Part shown: one piece after another, positions 44,127-54,020 of the stretch
Position numbering within the stretch: position 1 is the stretch's first letter
How the letters are laid out: every line of letters begins with the position of its first letter
DNA from: Clostridia bacterium
GTDB taxonomy: Bacteria; Bacillota; Clostridia; Oscillospirales; CAG-272
Direction of reading: 5' to 3'
Assembly (NCBI GenBank): GCA_017537175.1
Contig: JAFYLH010000026.1
Span: forward strand, 1 to 64,000
DNA: 64,000 bases
The notes under the pieces: generated by a model
Told to the model about the DNA's origin: nothing
Databases searched by the model: none
Seen by the model: the letters and a program-made list of their open reading frames with translations, nothing else
Program-made: the position numbers and the translations under genes

Positions 44127-45353
44127 TTAGCCTAATCTTATTATATCCCCCGGCAAAATCTCAAAGGGCGCATTTATCTTGAATATCATCCCGGGATGAG
44201 GAGCAGAAGCGATGTCCTCGCCGTTTTCGTTCTTCATCCACTCTATATCAAAAGCCACACCGCATTTACCGGGAGAGATGACCTCGACCTTGTCACCCAC
44301 ACAGACCTTGTTTCGCTGAATGAATGTCGCAACACCGTTTTCATAGGAAAGGGCCTGTGCTATATAAGCCTTTTCACGGAGATATCCGTTAAACTCACAG
44401 ACATTTGCATCAAGTATGGGATTACCAAAGAAATAGCCTGTATTATACTCACGGTGGCTTACCGACTCAAGCTCGTTCTTCCAGGCGGGATCGTAAGCAT
44501 AATTTTCGGGATCTGCCATATAGCGGTCAAAAGCCATACGGTAGGCATTTGTAGTTACGGCGGTATAATATGCACTCTTCATGCGTCCCTCTATCTTAAA
44601 GGATTTGATACCCGCTTCAAGTAACTCGGGAATATGCTCAATCATACACATATCCTTTGAGGACATAATAAATGTGCCGTGCTCGGTCTGCTCGATGGGC
44701 AGGGGAGCATCGGGGCGCTTGTCCTCAATTATCTCATAGAGCTTGTAGCTCCAGCGGCAGGGCTGGGTGCAGGCACCGCAGTTGGCATCACGGCCTGTGA
44801 GATGCTCGGAGAGAAGACATCTGCCACTCCAGGAAACACACATAGAGCCATGGATAAATACCTCAAGCTCAAGATCCTCGGGAATAGTCTTTCTTATCTC
44901 TATTATTTCTTTAAGACTTAATTCTCTTGCAAGAACAACGCGCTTTGCACCCATACGGTAATAAGCCATACAGGTCTGGGGACTGACTATGCTTGTCTGT
45001 GTGGATATATGAAGCTCCACCTCGGGCAGAACTCTCTTTACAAGATCTATAACACCGAGATCCGCAACTATAACTGCATCAATACCGCTTTCACGCAGAG
45101 AAGAAAGATACGCCTCAAGTGCTTCATATTCCCCAACCTTGGGCATAGTGTTTACGGTAACATATACCTTAACACCTCTTTCGTGGGCATATTTTACCGC
45201 TTCGTATATTTCTTCAACACTAAAGTTATCAGCCGCCGCACGCATACCAAAGCGGTTACCCGCAAGGTATACCGCATCTGCTCCGTAGAGTATGGCTGCC
45301 TTCATTTTTTCAAAATTCCCCGCAGGGGAAAGGATCTCCGGTGTATAAGTCAT
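44127..45353 (-). CDS. Peptidase U32 family protein
   Basis: 408 residues. The U32 signature region is seen as EVFIHGSMCVSWSGRCLLSEHLTGRDANCGACTQPCRW, written here only as key parts: HGSMC and the cysteine set SGRC, NCGAC and QPC near 165-210. Family members include collagenase-like proteases and RNA hydroxylation factors (RlhA, TrhP), so the role may be in tRNA or rRNA modification rather than proteolysis. The start at 45353 follows AAGGAGCTGAAATA; the longer form adds 19 unlikely residues. Monocistronic with a terminator. Confidence 0.92.
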   Translation of the reverse strand: MTYTPEILSPAGNFEKMKAAILYGADAVYLAGNRFGMRAAADNFSVEEIYEAVKYAHERGVKVYVTVNTMPKVGEYEALEAYLSSLRESGIDAVIVADLGVIDLVKRVLPEVELHISTQTSIVSPQTCMAYYRMGAKRVVLARELSLKEIIEIRKTIPEDLELEVFIHGSMCVSWSGRCLLSEHLTGRDANCGACTQPCRWSYKLYEIIEDKRPDAPLPIEQTEHGTFIMSSKDMCMIEHIPELLEAGIKSFKIEGRMKSAYYTAVTTNAYRMAFDRYMADPENYAYDPAWKNELESVSHREYNTGYFFGNPILDANVCEFNGYLREKAYIAQALSYENGVATFIQRNKVCVGDKVEVISPGKCGVAFDIEWMKNENGEDIASAPHPGMIFKINAPFEILPGDIIRLG

Positions 45354-45465
45354 TATTTCAGCTCCTTGATATATTGAGTATATTATAGCTTTTAGATATG
45401 AAAAAATCAAGACAAAATCATAATTATATACGAGTGCAAAAACTTACTAAAATTTTGCTAAAATC

Positions 45466-45494
45466 TTGAATATGGCTTTATATTGTGATATAAT
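45466..45494 (+). promoter_or_regulatory. Promoter of zinc-ribbon/amidase operon
   Basis: TTGAAT (45466-45471), 17 bp, TATAAT (45489-45494), 41 bp before the start codon. Confidence 0.75.
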
Positions 45495-45535
45495 TCTTAT
45501 ATATTTTAATACGTTACGAAAGGGCGGAAAAAGCC

Positions 45536-47053
45536 ATGTTATGTAAAAAATGCGGATTTGAATTGGATTCCGGTGTCAAATTCTGTCCCAAATGCGGTGA
45601 AAGAATAGTTGATAACTCAGCTTCTGACACCAATACACCCGCACCCGAAATGAGAAAATCAAAAAGAAAAAAGAAAAAGGGAAAGGGCAAGGTGATCATT
45701 GCAATTATTCTTGTTCTTCTTTTGATAGGAGGCTTTCTTGTTGTTGCGGGCCTGGGTACTGTTGGCGGAGTGTTGTTCTTTACAAGTCCCGGATACAAGG
45801 TAATGAACAATATGAACAAGGGTGACTATGATCAGGCTGTTTTGATATATACCGAGGATGTGGCAAACAACGCTCTTAACAAGACCATACTTAATTTTCT
45901 TATGGGCGGCAAGGCTGACTCTGTTGCAAAGGATGTTATAAAGGATAAAATGGATATAGACACTGCATTGAACGAGCTTATGATACTTGAGTATATGGGC
46001 TTTGACAATGTAAATGAAGCGCGCCAAAGCATTGCCGAGAATCTGGTTTCTGACTACAACGAGGGAGCTATCGATTACAAAACTGTTATATCAGAGCTTG
46101 AAATACTTTATGTTAACGGTTTTTTGGGAGCAGAGGATTATATCAACAGTATAAATTCAGATAACGGCGGTGCCGCCGCTGTTTCGAGAGGTGATTCCTT
46201 TAGAGAAGACGGTGACTATGCCTCTGCCATAGAAGCATACAACTCGGTGGACAGTTTTGACAGCTATTACTCCGATGCACAGCAAAAGCTTGCTACGGTA
46301 TGCGGTCTCTATATTGATGCGGTAGCCGAAGAGGTGGAAAAGGCTACAAGGCAGGATGATTATGCTTCGGCCTTTGAGGCTATAAAAGCAGCATACAAGA
46401 TTATCCCCGATACCCAAAGTACCGCCGCACTTGACACCGTGCTCGATGCTTGTGAGGAGGATCACAAGGACTATGTCAAGGGTAAGGCAGAATCCAAGGC
46501 AAGAGCAGACAAGTACGAGGAAGCACTTGAGCTTATAGATGAGGCTATAGAGCTTAACAGCAGTACATATTTGAGTGATCTGCGTTCCGAATACGAAGAA
46601 AAGTATATCGAGTATGTAACCAAAAAAGTAGAGCAGTATGTTACCGACAACAAGGACGAGGATGCGGCAACCCTTTTGGAAAAGGCTCTTGGCATAATTC
46701 CCGGCAACAGAGAGCTTACCCAACTCAAAAACGATCTTGATGACGGAACACTTGCCGAAAAGCTGGGTCGTTCCAAGCTTGAGAGTTTTATCCTTAATTC
46801 CGACAAAAAGTATTTCACCAAGGATGACATCAAGGATTTCACCTCAGAGGAATTAAGAATAGCCCGCAACGGAATATATGCCATTATGGGCAGAAAGTTC
46901 AATGACAAAGCACTTACCGACTACTTTAACAAGTTTGATTGGTATAAACCTGTTTACGATCCCGATCACTTCCCCGAGGAAATACTCAACGATTATCAGG
47001 TAGCAAACAGAGATCTTATTATAGCTTACGAAGAGGAAAAGGGCCGTCAGTAA
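45536..47053 (+). CDS. Zinc-ribbon membrane protein with YARHG domain
   Basis: 505 residues. An N-terminal zinc ribbon (Cys pairs CKKCG and CPKCG, residues 3-22) is followed by a very basic stretch and one membrane helix (about 52-78). A long acidic helical region with TPR-like repeats (about 85-415) and a C-terminal YARHG domain ([22 protein letters not shown]) follow. The topology is therefore a cytoplasmic zinc ribbon and an extracellular TPR-YARHG part. YARHG domains are extracellular and thought to act in wall or peptidoglycan contexts. The amidase gene starts 2 bp after its stop, supporting a shared wall function. Confidence 0.88.
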   Translation: MLCKKCGFELDSGVKFCPKCGERIVDNSASDTNTPAPEMRKSKRKKKKGKGKVIIAIILVLLLIGGFLVVAGLGTVGGVLFFTSPGYKVMNNMNKGDYDQAVLIYTEDVANNALNKTILNFLMGGKADSVAKDVIKDKMDIDTALNELMILEYMGFDNVNEARQSIAENLVSDYNEGAIDYKTVISELEILYVNGFLGAEDYINSINSDNGGAAAVSRGDSFREDGDYASAIEAYNSVDSFDSYYSDAQQKLATVCGLYIDAVAEEVEKATRQDDYASAFEAIKAAYKIIPDTQSTAALDTVLDACEEDHKDYVKGKAESKARADKYEEALELIDEAIELNSSTYLSDLRSEYEEKYIEYVTKKVEQYVTDNKDEDAATLLEKALGIIPGNRELTQLKNDLDDGTLAEKLGRSKLESFILNSDKKYFTKDDIKDFTSEELRIARNGIYAIMGRKFNDKALTDYFNKFDWYKPVYDPDHFPEEILNDYQVANRDLIIAYEEEKGRQ

Positions 47054-47055
47054 TA

Positions 47056-48111
47056 ATGAAAAATAAAATTACAATTATAGCTTCAATGCTTATACTTATT
47101 GCCCTTATTCTTTGCGGATGCGGCAATACGGTCAATAAAACCGAAAAGCAGACCCTTGACTGGAGCAGCATATATACAGGAGATCAGACCGACGAAACCG
47201 AGGAGATCACGGATACATTACCCCTTGATACAGAGGAAGCAAATGACAGTACAGAGGATAAGATAATGCTCCGCGCCACAGAGGATGTAAGGGTCAGAAC
47301 CGAGCCCTCCACGGGAGCCGAGGTATATACCACCCTCAAAAAGGGAGAAGAGGTAGAAAAGATCGAAACGGTAGATGAAAAATGGATCAAGGTGCGCCTT
47401 GATGGAGGCATCTACTATATCCATTCCGGTTACCTTGAAGAGGTCAAGCCAATAACCGAGGATGAGCCCGAGCCCGAGGGCGAGGGCAAGCTTGTTGTTA
47501 TAGATGCAGGGCATCAGAGATACGGAAATTCCGCTCAGGAGCCCATAGGTCCGGGTGCGAGCCAGACTAAGGCCAAGGTATCAAGCGGTACAACAGGTGT
47601 TGCAAGCGGCTTATGGGAATACGAGCTTAATTTGCAGGTGTCCCTTAAGCTTGAGGCGGAGCTTTTAGCTCGCGGATACCGTGTAATTATGGTACGTACT
47701 ACCCACGACGTGGATATGAGTAATTCAGAGCGTGCCGCAATAGCCAACAATGCAAATGCCGATGCCTTTATCCGTATTCACGCCAACGGCTCTGAGGACA
47801 GCTCTGTCAACGGAGCAATGACCATATGCCAGACCCCCTCTAATCCCTATAACGGAAATTTATATTCGGCTTCAAGACAGCTCAGCGATCTTGTACTTGA
47901 CGAGATGGTCAAGGCTACAGGCTGCCGTAAGCAGCATGTATGGGAAACAGATACAATGAGCGGAATCAACTGGTGTCAGGTGCCTGTTACCATAGTTGAG
48001 ATGGGGTATATGTCCAATGCCGCAGAGGATCTGCGTATGGCGGACGAAAACAATCAGTATAAGATAGTCGAGGGTATTGCAAACGGCATTGATAAGTTTT
48101 TCGGAAATTAA
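47056..48111 (+). CDS. SH3-domain N-acetylmuramoyl-L-alanine amidase lipoprotein
   Basis: 351 residues. A lipoprotein-type signal (LILCGCGN) is followed by an acidic Thr/Glu linker, a bacterial SH3 domain (about 75-130, [13 protein letters not shown]) and an Amidase_3 domain (about 145-351) with zinc ligands in DAGHQ, E in WEYELN, and HANG near 243. It cuts the bond between MurNAc and the stem peptide of peptidoglycan outside the membrane. The gene is coupled to the zinc-ribbon/YARHG gene and ends at a terminator. Confidence 0.93.
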   Translation: MKNKITIIASMLILIALILCGCGNTVNKTEKQTLDWSSIYTGDQTDETEEITDTLPLDTEEANDSTEDKIMLRATEDVRVRTEPSTGAEVYTTLKKGEEVEKIETVDEKWIKVRLDGGIYYIHSGYLEEVKPITEDEPEPEGEGKLVVIDAGHQRYGNSAQEPIGPGASQTKAKVSSGTTGVASGLWEYELNLQVSLKLEAELLARGYRVIMVRTTHDVDMSNSERAAIANNANADAFIRIHANGSEDSSVNGAMTICQTPSNPYNGNLYSASRQLSDLVLDEMVKATGCRKQHVWETDTMSGINWCQVPVTIVEMGYMSNAAEDLRMADENNQYKIVEGIANGIDKFFGN

Positions 48112-48117
48112 TATAGC

Positions 48118-48150
48118 AAAAAAGAGACGGATCGCATCCGTCTCTTTTAA
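48118..48150. terminator. Bidirectional terminator
   Basis: AAAAGAGACGGAT / ATCCGTCTCTTTT with loop CGC, between converging genes. Confidence 0.92.
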
Positions 48151-48160
48151 TATACTTTGA

Positions 48161-48913
48161 TTATGCTTCAACAGTTTTTGTTTCTGTCTCTGCTTCTGTA
48201 ACCTTTTCAATTGCATACTGCTTGTTTTCTTTGTTAAGACTCATACAGTAGAGGGCTATGCCAACTGTAAGTACAATATCTATTACTGAATAAAGTATTA
48301 TGCCGATCAAGTATAAAAAATCGACCTCATAGATAGCATTTGAGATAAGAGAACAAATAAGACCGGCTACTGTAGCTATAAAGTATACCGCACAGGGAAT
48401 GAACCAAAGGGAAAGTATCTTTGAACGCTTGTTCTTTTTATTAGATATCCACGCAATCAGAATATAGAGGGTGAATACAGCAATGGCAAGTGATAATACA
48501 ATATCAAAAGGATCGGCGATAATATCTGCAATAAAATATTTTATACTGTAGATTCCGTCACCGAAATAGTTATCGGGATCGTTGAGCAAACCTTCAATAA
48601 TATAGGCCAAATTACTAAGACCGATAAAGAAATATGCAACGCTTACAATACCGCCCATAATAAGTGCGGGAGCAGGATTATCCTTCACCAAAAAGAGCAT
48701 AATACTAAATCCGATAAAAATAAGACCAAGGAAGAGAAAATAATAGCTGATGCTTGAAAGAATGGAAGGCAAAATGTTAAGTAACGGAGTTTTGTACATA
48801 ACTACACTTACAATGCTGTAGTAAAGATCCATAGCTAAAAGAAGGATACCGTAAAGGGCAAAAAATATGCCGGCAATGGGAAAAGATTTTTTTACTTTTG
48901 AGTTTTTGTTCAT
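48161..48913 (-). CDS. Hypothetical multi-pass membrane protein
   Basis: 250 residues with about six membrane segments, a short basic N terminus and an acidic Thr/Glu-rich tail at the C terminus. No family recognised. RBS GGAGGTCATT. It lies upstream of nothing on its strand and next to a second membrane protein gene of similar style at 49041, with which it shares a small Lys-Asn loop before helix 5; the two may be distant paralogues. Confidence 0.75.
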   Translation of the reverse strand: MNKNSKVKKSFPIAGIFFALYGILLLAMDLYYSIVSVVMYKTPLLNILPSILSSISYYFLFLGLIFIGFSIMLFLVKDNPAPALIMGGIVSVAYFFIGLSNLAYIIEGLLNDPDNYFGDGIYSIKYFIADIIADPFDIVLSLAIAVFTLYILIAWISNKKNKRSKILSLWFIPCAVYFIATVAGLICSLISNAIYEVDFLYLIGIILYSVIDIVLTVGIALYCMSLNKENKQYAIEKVTEAETETKTVEA

Positions 48914-49003
48914 AATGACCTCCGGATTATTTTTTTGTATTATAACATATCAGGAAAAAAATATCAATTGTTATTGTAAAAAATATCAAATAATATCAAA
49001 AAA

Positions 49004-49036
49004 GACAAGGCTTTCAAAAAGATAACCTTGTCCTTT
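49004..49036 (-). terminator. Terminator-like hairpin after SHOCT gene
   Basis: GACAAGG (49004-49010) / CCTTGTC (49026-49032) with a long loop; on the minus strand it is followed by a T-rich stretch. Confidence 0.55.
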
Positions 49037-49040
49037 ATGC

Positions 49041-50084
49041 TTATAAGTCCAAAATCTGCTTTTTCTTTGTGTCAAATTCCTCTTTTGTGATGATTCCTTC
49101 ATCAAGCAGCCTTTTGTATTTCAATATTTCATCACAGGGATGCAGATCCTCAGCTGTGGGATGCTTTGCCGTAGGGACAGAGCATTTTACTACAGTCTCA
49201 ACCGGTTTTGTCTCAACGGTTTCGGGTTCAGCAGGCTCTGTAGACATAATATCATTTGCAGCAAAACCCTCGCGGCTGTCATCACTTACTTCATTCGTTA
49301 CAGTATTCTCGGTATCCTCAGACATTTCCGACTCCTGCTCTCGCTGTTCTGCAAGCTCCGCCTTTTGCTTATTTGCTTTATAAAGTGCAAAGCACAGCAG
49401 GAATGTTGCTGCCACTCCAAGCAAACCGACTAATTTGATTGAAATATTTAATATGGAAAAATAGACATTGCGTGATAGAAATGAATCGTATATGATAGAA
49501 AAATTAATTTTTCGCCCATATACTACAGCAAAATATAAGTTTCTAAATATCGGTCCAAGGATAGTTAACAACCAATATCCTGCGTGAATTATTACAGGAA
49601 CAAACCAAGCCGACAACAGCTTACATCTTTTGTTTTTGTACACCAAGGACAGGATACACAAAAGAAGGACTGACAGAGCTAATAGTACCGAAAGGGGAAT
49701 AGGAAGCACCTGTATGCCGTAATAACCTAAATAATCTAATATTTCGCCCGAATAGTCGTCGAAAAGTATTATTATATGACCAATGATAAGAAAAAGGTTA
49801 TAACCGAGGGTTATTAATGTGTTTAATGAGTATGTAATAACAAATGGAACAGAATTATCCCTTTTGGTAATAAGCAGTATGGCAGATACCAAATCAGGTA
49901 ACACGGTTATGCCTAATAGAACACAAAATATGATTGAAACAAGCAATACCTGCCAGTTAAACCTGTCCCAAACATAATCACTAATTCGGTAAATTAAATT
50001 GAGGGTTGTACTAAAGAATGCCGATATTGCTATAAAAATACCCGCTGTCAAAAACCATTTCTTATACGAAAGTGACTTATCCAT
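49041..50084 (-). CDS. Membrane protein with C-terminal SHOCT domain
   Basis: 347 residues: about six membrane segments (residues 8-260), an acidic Glu/Thr/Val-rich linker and a C-terminal SHOCT motif (LDEGIITKEEFDTKKKQIL, about 328-346). SHOCT is a short helical oligomerisation module found at the ends of many membrane or stress proteins. The start at 50084 follows GGAGGTCGTT; the form from 50138 has no ribosome site. The function is unknown. Divergent from tadA. Confidence 0.8.
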   Translation of the reverse strand: MDKSLSYKKWFLTAGIFIAISAFFSTTLNLIYRISDYVWDRFNWQVLLVSIIFCVLLGITVLPDLVSAILLITKRDNSVPFVITYSLNTLITLGYNLFLIIGHIIILFDDYSGEILDYLGYYGIQVLPIPLSVLLALSVLLLCILSLVYKNKRCKLLSAWFVPVIIHAGYWLLTILGPIFRNLYFAVVYGRKINFSIIYDSFLSRNVYFSILNISIKLVGLLGVAATFLLCFALYKANKQKAELAEQREQESEMSEDTENTVTNEVSDDSREGFAANDIMSTEPAEPETVETKPVETVVKCSVPTAKHPTAEDLHPCDEILKYKRLLDEGIITKEEFDTKKKQILDL

Positions 50085-50110
50085 AACGACCTCCTGCCTG
50101 TGATAATTTA

Positions 50111-50138
50111 AGTATAGCACAAAAAAAGAAAATGTCAA
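50111..50138 (-). promoter_or_regulatory. Promoter of SHOCT membrane protein gene
   Basis: On the minus strand TTGACA (50133-50138), 16 bp, TATACT (50111-50116). Confidence 0.75.
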
Positions 50139-50144
50139 TTAATC

Positions 50145-50173
50145 TTGCAAAATATCCGAATATAGTGTATCAT
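50145..50173 (+). promoter_or_regulatory. Promoter of tadA operon
   Basis: TTGCAA (50145-50150), 17 bp, TATCAT (50168-50173). The short leader contains the hairpin GACAGGCC / GGCCTGTC (50190-50213) just before the ribosome site. Confidence 0.6.
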
Positions 50174-50226
50174 ATTGTATTATTGCAGGGACAGGCCTTC
50201 CGCGCGGCCTGTCGAAAGGTGAAATA

Positions 50227-50685
50227 ATGAACGATAAATATTATATGGATATAGCTCTCGAGGAGGCCCGTAAGGCCTTTGACGAGGGCGAGGTTCCCAT
50301 AGGTGCAGTCGTGGTGGACGATCTGGGAAATATCATCTCCAAGGCGCATAACCGCCGCGAAAACGATAAGAACGCAACATATCACGCCGAGCTTATGGCA
50401 ATAGACTCTGCCTGCGGGGTGTTGGGCGGCTGGAGGCTGCATATGTGTACCCTCTATGTTACCCTTGAGCCCTGTCCCATGTGCGGCGGTGCTATTATCA
50501 ACTCCCGCATAAAGCGCGTGGTATATGCCGCAAAGGACCCCAAGGCAGGAGCCTTTGGGTCGGTTCTCAACTTTAATTCCTACCCCCTCAATCATAAGCC
50601 CGAGGTGGAACAGGGTCTTTGCGAAAAGGAAAGCCTTGAGCTTATGTCAAAATTCTTTCAGAAATTAAGAGATAAAAGAAAATGA
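50227..50685 (+). CDS. tadA: tRNA-specific adenosine deaminase
   Basis: 152 residues, cytidine-deaminase fold. HAE with the catalytic Glu is near residue 57, and PCPMC with two zinc cysteines is near 86-90. The residues after (GxxxSRI, DPKAGAFGS) are typical of TadA, which makes inosine at the wobble position of tRNA-Arg(ACG). A GC-rich hairpin precedes the ribosome site AAAGGTGA. The stop overlaps the transporter start (ATGA). Confidence 0.95.
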   Translation: MNDKYYMDIALEEARKAFDEGEVPIGAVVVDDLGNIISKAHNRRENDKNATYHAELMAIDSACGVLGGWRLHMCTLYVTLEPCPMCGGAIINSRIKRVVYAAKDPKAGAFGSVLNFNSYPLNHKPEVEQGLCEKESLELMSKFFQKLRDKRK

Positions 50686-51563
50686 CCAAATTTAAAAATC
50701 CCGCTTTAATGCTGGCGCTGTCCATGCTTGTGTTCGGTACGATCGCGCCTTTTGTAGAGATGACGGGACTTGCATCCGGCGAGGTCGCACTCTACCGTGC
50801 CGTAATGGGCGCGCTGCTTATTGCTGTATTCTTACTTGTAACAAGGCAAAAAATACCCTTTAAGCAGATAAAAAAGCAGATCCCCTTGCTTATGATATCC
50901 GGCGGCGCTATGGGCTTTAACTGGATACTGCTTTTTGAGGCATATAAGTATTGCGCATCAAAGGCTGTTGCAACTCTGTGCTATTATTTTGCCCCTGTTA
51001 TAGTAACACTTGTTTGTCCTATACTCTTTAAGGAAAAAATGACTCTCAAAGCATGGATATGCTTTGTTATGTCCACCCTTGGCCTTGCACTTATTACAGG
51101 TATTGGAAGGGTGGGGGACTATATAGGCATCGTTTTTGGCATAGGTGCGGCGGTGCTCTACGCGTCTGTGGTGCTGCTCAACAAATATATCAAGGGTGTT
51201 GACGGTATCCACCGTACATTTCTTCAGTTTATTGCCGCAATAGTTGTTCTTATACCTTATGTGGCTTTTACAGACGGATTCAATTTTACCACACTTGATA
51301 CCAAGGGCTTGACGGCTCTGCTTGTTATAGGCTTTGTACATACGGGTATAACCTACTGTGTATATTTCTCCACTATCAGTATGCTTTCGGGACAGAAGGC
51401 CTCCATACTCAGCTACATAGACCCCCTTGTGGCTGTTATTATCTCGGTTGCATATCTGAAAGAACCCATGGAATGGTACCAATGGGTAGGCGGAGCGCTG
51501 ATATTGGGCTTTACTCTGCTCAACGAAATTAAATTCAAAAAAACTATTGCAAATTCAAAATAA
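50682..51563 (+). CDS. EamA/DMT family transporter
   Basis: 293 residues with ten membrane segments made of two EamA repeats (about 8-140 and 150-283). The second repeat ends in the typical EPMEWYQWVGGALILGF pattern. Drug/metabolite transporters of this type usually export or import small amino acids or metabolites; the substrate is unknown. It is coupled to tadA and has no terminator of its own before the cobalamin aptamer. Confidence 0.9.
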   Translation: MTKFKNPALMLALSMLVFGTIAPFVEMTGLASGEVALYRAVMGALLIAVFLLVTRQKIPFKQIKKQIPLLMISGGAMGFNWILLFEAYKYCASKAVATLCYYFAPVIVTLVCPILFKEKMTLKAWICFVMSTLGLALITGIGRVGDYIGIVFGIGAAVLYASVVLLNKYIKGVDGIHRTFLQFIAAIVVLIPYVAFTDGFNFTTLDTKGLTALLVIGFVHTGITYCVYFSTISMLSGQKASILSYIDPLVAVIISVAYLKEPMEWYQWVGGALILGFTLLNEIKFKKTIANSK

Positions 51564-51600
51564 CTGTGATAATATAATCACGTAAACCGAATATTATATT

Positions 51601-51720
51601 GCTGTGGTTCTGCTGAGCAGATAATTGGGAATAATGTGCAAATCATTAGCAACCGTCATTACCGTAAGTCTTTATGACGAGCCGGAATACTCCCACAGTA
51701 GTAGGTTAACGCAATCTTGG
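51601..51720 (+). promoter_or_regulatory. Cobalamin riboswitch (aptamer)
   Basis: Conserved core: GGGAA (51627), GTG-AAATC (51636-51644) flanked by TAAT/ATTA, GCAACC, TTACCGTAAG, and AGCCGGAATAC-CCC (about 51679). This is the order of the B12 riboswitch blocks (GGGAA, GGTG-AA, CCGC-ACTGTAA, AGxCAGGATAC). The closing stem CTGTGG/CCACAG joins 51602 to 51698. The central B12 box is shortened, so it may be an atypical class. An intrinsic terminator follows 75 bp later, before a long transport operon. Confidence 0.8.
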
Positions 51721-51793
51721 ACAAGAAGAGGTGCAGCCGGTCACTATACCCGTACTGTACCTGTACGGCTTTGTCCCTATGTTTTGACCAGTT

Positions 51794-51827
51794 GTGCTTC
51801 TCTTTGACGAGAAGCACTTTTTATTTT
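51794..51827 (+). terminator. Riboswitch terminator
   Basis: GTGCTTCTC / GAGAAGCAC with loop TTTGAC, followed by TTTTTATTTT; lies between the aptamer and the first gene of the operon. Confidence 0.93.
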
Positions 51828-51841
51828 ACAAAGGAGGGAAT

Positions 51842-52105
51842 ATGGACAAAAAAGAGTATGCAATTCAGCTATTAATCAACAGAGCAACCGAGCTCGGCAG
51901 ATTGCCCAAGCGAGCAGATTTTGCTGACAATGACGTGTGTCTGATCAAGCAGAAGCTTGGACCCTGGCCGAGAGCGTTAGAGGCTGCAGGGCTCAAGGAG
52001 CCTCCCGAGGTCAGCCGTATAGATAAGAACCGTGCAAGACGTGCACGGGCAAAACAAAGACGAAAGGAAGCAAAGATAAATGAAAAAGACAATGAAAGCA
52101 CTTAG
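51842..52105 (+). CDS. Small HNH-endonuclease-associated repeat protein
   Basis: 87 residues. The core LGRLPKRADF...IKQKLGPWPRALEAAGL matches the short helical homing-endonuclease-associated repeat, a DNA-binding module, without any nuclease domain. A highly basic C-terminal tail (Arg/Lys-rich, 58-80) would add nucleic-acid affinity. RBS AAAGGAGGGAAT is ideal. It is the first gene behind the cobalamin riboswitch and overlaps the next gene by 26 bp. A regulatory or nucleoid role is possible but speculative. Confidence 0.8.
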   Translation: MDKKEYAIQLLINRATELGRLPKRADFADNDVCLIKQKLGPWPRALEAAGLKEPPEVSRIDKNRARRARAKQRRKEAKINEKDNEST

Positions 52106-54014
52106 CATTATAGCTATAGTAGCAGCTCTGTCGGTTATTATGGTGTTTGCCGTTATGGCAGACGAAGGTGATACCGTTTATATCTCTATAAGCGATGACA
52201 GCTATTTTGTAACCGATATCAACAATAACCCCGTAGCGTATACAGGCATCAAGATCGACGACCTTAAGTCTATCGACCTCTGTGACTACGGTCTTGATCA
52301 GTACCGTTATGACTCGGATTGGGACGGTGAGTACGACATTACCGCACTTCATCTTTACATCTACATACACGAGAATCTTATGGGTCTTGATTGGTCTGAC
52401 GTTACCGTTACAGGCGGTGTGGGCAGTATCTATTTTGAGTCCTCTATGTTCGGCTTTGAGGACGAAAACCTCCGTTATGACCTTAACGGTGCTTACCCAA
52501 ATGTAGACGGATGGGGTGTTACCGCAGATCAGATCGTTCTCCACGACGGTGATTTTCTCAATATTGCTCACTATACCGATTGGGCATTCTGGGGGGACAG
52601 CCTCACAGGCTTCCACTATTTTACCGACACTGACGGCAAGCTTATCCGCGAGGTGAGCGTTACCGAGGGCGAGAGCCTTACGCTCGGTCTTGTGCGCAGC
52701 TTTTCCGACTGGTCAAATGGCGGAGAGGCAGCCTTTGAGAGCGAATATTATTATAACGTATACTACGGCAGAAGCTATGGGAATGCCGAGGGCGAGCTCT
52801 GTACCGATGATAACGGTTATATAGAGTTTACACTTCCCGAAGAGGGTATGTGGTATGTATGGGCTGACGGCGGCTACGGTGAGTATTACCCCGAGGCTGT
52901 AGTTTCAGCTCCCGCCTTTGCTTATATTAACGTTGAAGCAGCTGCTATACCTGTTCCCGAACCCGAGATCACAGCTATTGACAACTACACCCTTACCATG
53001 GCCAATATGAACGATGTTAAGGAAGTTCGTTTCGCTATCGGTAGATACACCACAGGAACACAGATCAAGAATGCCGAAAAGAATCTGACTCTTTCCGCCT
53101 CTGTTGTTAACAGTAATACCGTTGACGGAGTATTCACCTACGATCTGCCTTGGGTTGGTGAGTATACCTTCTGGGTAAGAGCCAACGACGGCTCAAGCTA
53201 CTTCCTCTACACAGCAGTTGAAAACATTCAGCCTTATGTAACCTCTTACGGTGTAAAGCTTACAGTAAATGACTTTGGCGAAAACTACAAGGATGCATGG
53301 CTTGCAAAGGGTACATTCAATTCCTACAGCGAGATCAAGGCTTCTTCCGAGTTTAAGTATCAGGCTTCCGCAAACAAGCTTGCAAACTACGCAAAGACCA
53401 CCCATGACTTCACATACACCATGGAAGATCCCGGCGACTACACAGTACTTATCAGATATAATGACGGTACATTTGATGTAATTCATCACACCCTTACCGT
53501 TACAACTCCCGTGCTTGTAGAAAACGGTCTCCAGGCAATAATCACAAATATCCCCGATATCAAGATCATAAGAACCGCATACGGTCATTATGAGTCCGTA
53601 GCTGATATCAAGAATGCATCCACAGTCCGTTACTTTAATAACAAGACAGCGATCAAGGATGCAGAGGAGTATATGATCCAGTACCGTGAAGAAGGTGAAG
53701 TAACCATCATCGTTGAGTATAACGATGGTTATAAGCACTACTTCTACTACAATGTACAGAAGAAGGTTCCTACCTATACTCTTGAGGGCGACAAGATCAC
53801 CTTTGGTAATCTCGATGACCTCTATATCATCAGATATGCTCCCGGTAAGTATACAACCTCTAACAATATCAAGAATGCTCCTAACTCACAGTTTATAAAG
53901 ACTGTTGACGAAAACGGTGAGATCGTAATTGACGGTCTTACCACCGGTCGTTGGAGCTTTATGGTTCAGTACAACGATGATTCATATAACTTCTATGTTA
54001 TAGATGTGAAATAA
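52080..54014 (+). CDS. Secreted multi-repeat protein with DUF4430-like N-terminal domain
   Basis: 644 residues. Signal peptide (about 1-27); an N-terminal beta-rich domain (about 30-185) whose LHLYIYIHE, NLRYDLNGAYP and DGDFLNIAHYTDW segments resemble the DUF4430/transcobalamin beta-domain class; a linker domain with SVTEGESLTL (about 190-290). Four repeats of about 80 residues follow, each with a pattern near R-A-G-Y-T-S-IKNA and ending in a YNDG-like strand pair (about 300-640). There is no LPXTG motif at the end. Predicted to be secreted or loosely wall-bound, and inferred to help capture a ligand for the ECF transporter. Confidence 0.75.
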   Translation: MKKTMKALSIIAIVAALSVIMVFAVMADEGDTVYISISDDSYFVTDINNNPVAYTGIKIDDLKSIDLCDYGLDQYRYDSDWDGEYDITALHLYIYIHENLMGLDWSDVTVTGGVGSIYFESSMFGFEDENLRYDLNGAYPNVDGWGVTADQIVLHDGDFLNIAHYTDWAFWGDSLTGFHYFTDTDGKLIREVSVTEGESLTLGLVRSFSDWSNGGEAAFESEYYYNVYYGRSYGNAEGELCTDDNGYIEFTLPEEGMWYVWADGGYGEYYPEAVVSAPAFAYINVEAAAIPVPEPEITAIDNYTLTMANMNDVKEVRFAIGRYTTGTQIKNAEKNLTLSASVVNSNTVDGVFTYDLPWVGEYTFWVRANDGSSYFLYTAVENIQPYVTSYGVKLTVNDFGENYKDAWLAKGTFNSYSEIKASSEFKYQASANKLANYAKTTHDFTYTMEDPGDYTVLIRYNDGTFDVIHHTLTVTTPVLVENGLQAIITNIPDIKIIRTAYGHYESVADIKNASTVRYFNNKTAIKDAEEYMIQYREEGEVTIIVEYNDGYKHYFYYNVQKKVPTYTLEGDKITFGNLDDLYIIRYAPGKYTTSNNIKNAPNSQFIKTVDENGEIVIDGLTTGRWSFMVQYNDDSYNFYVIDVK

Positions 54015-54020
54015 GGAAAA

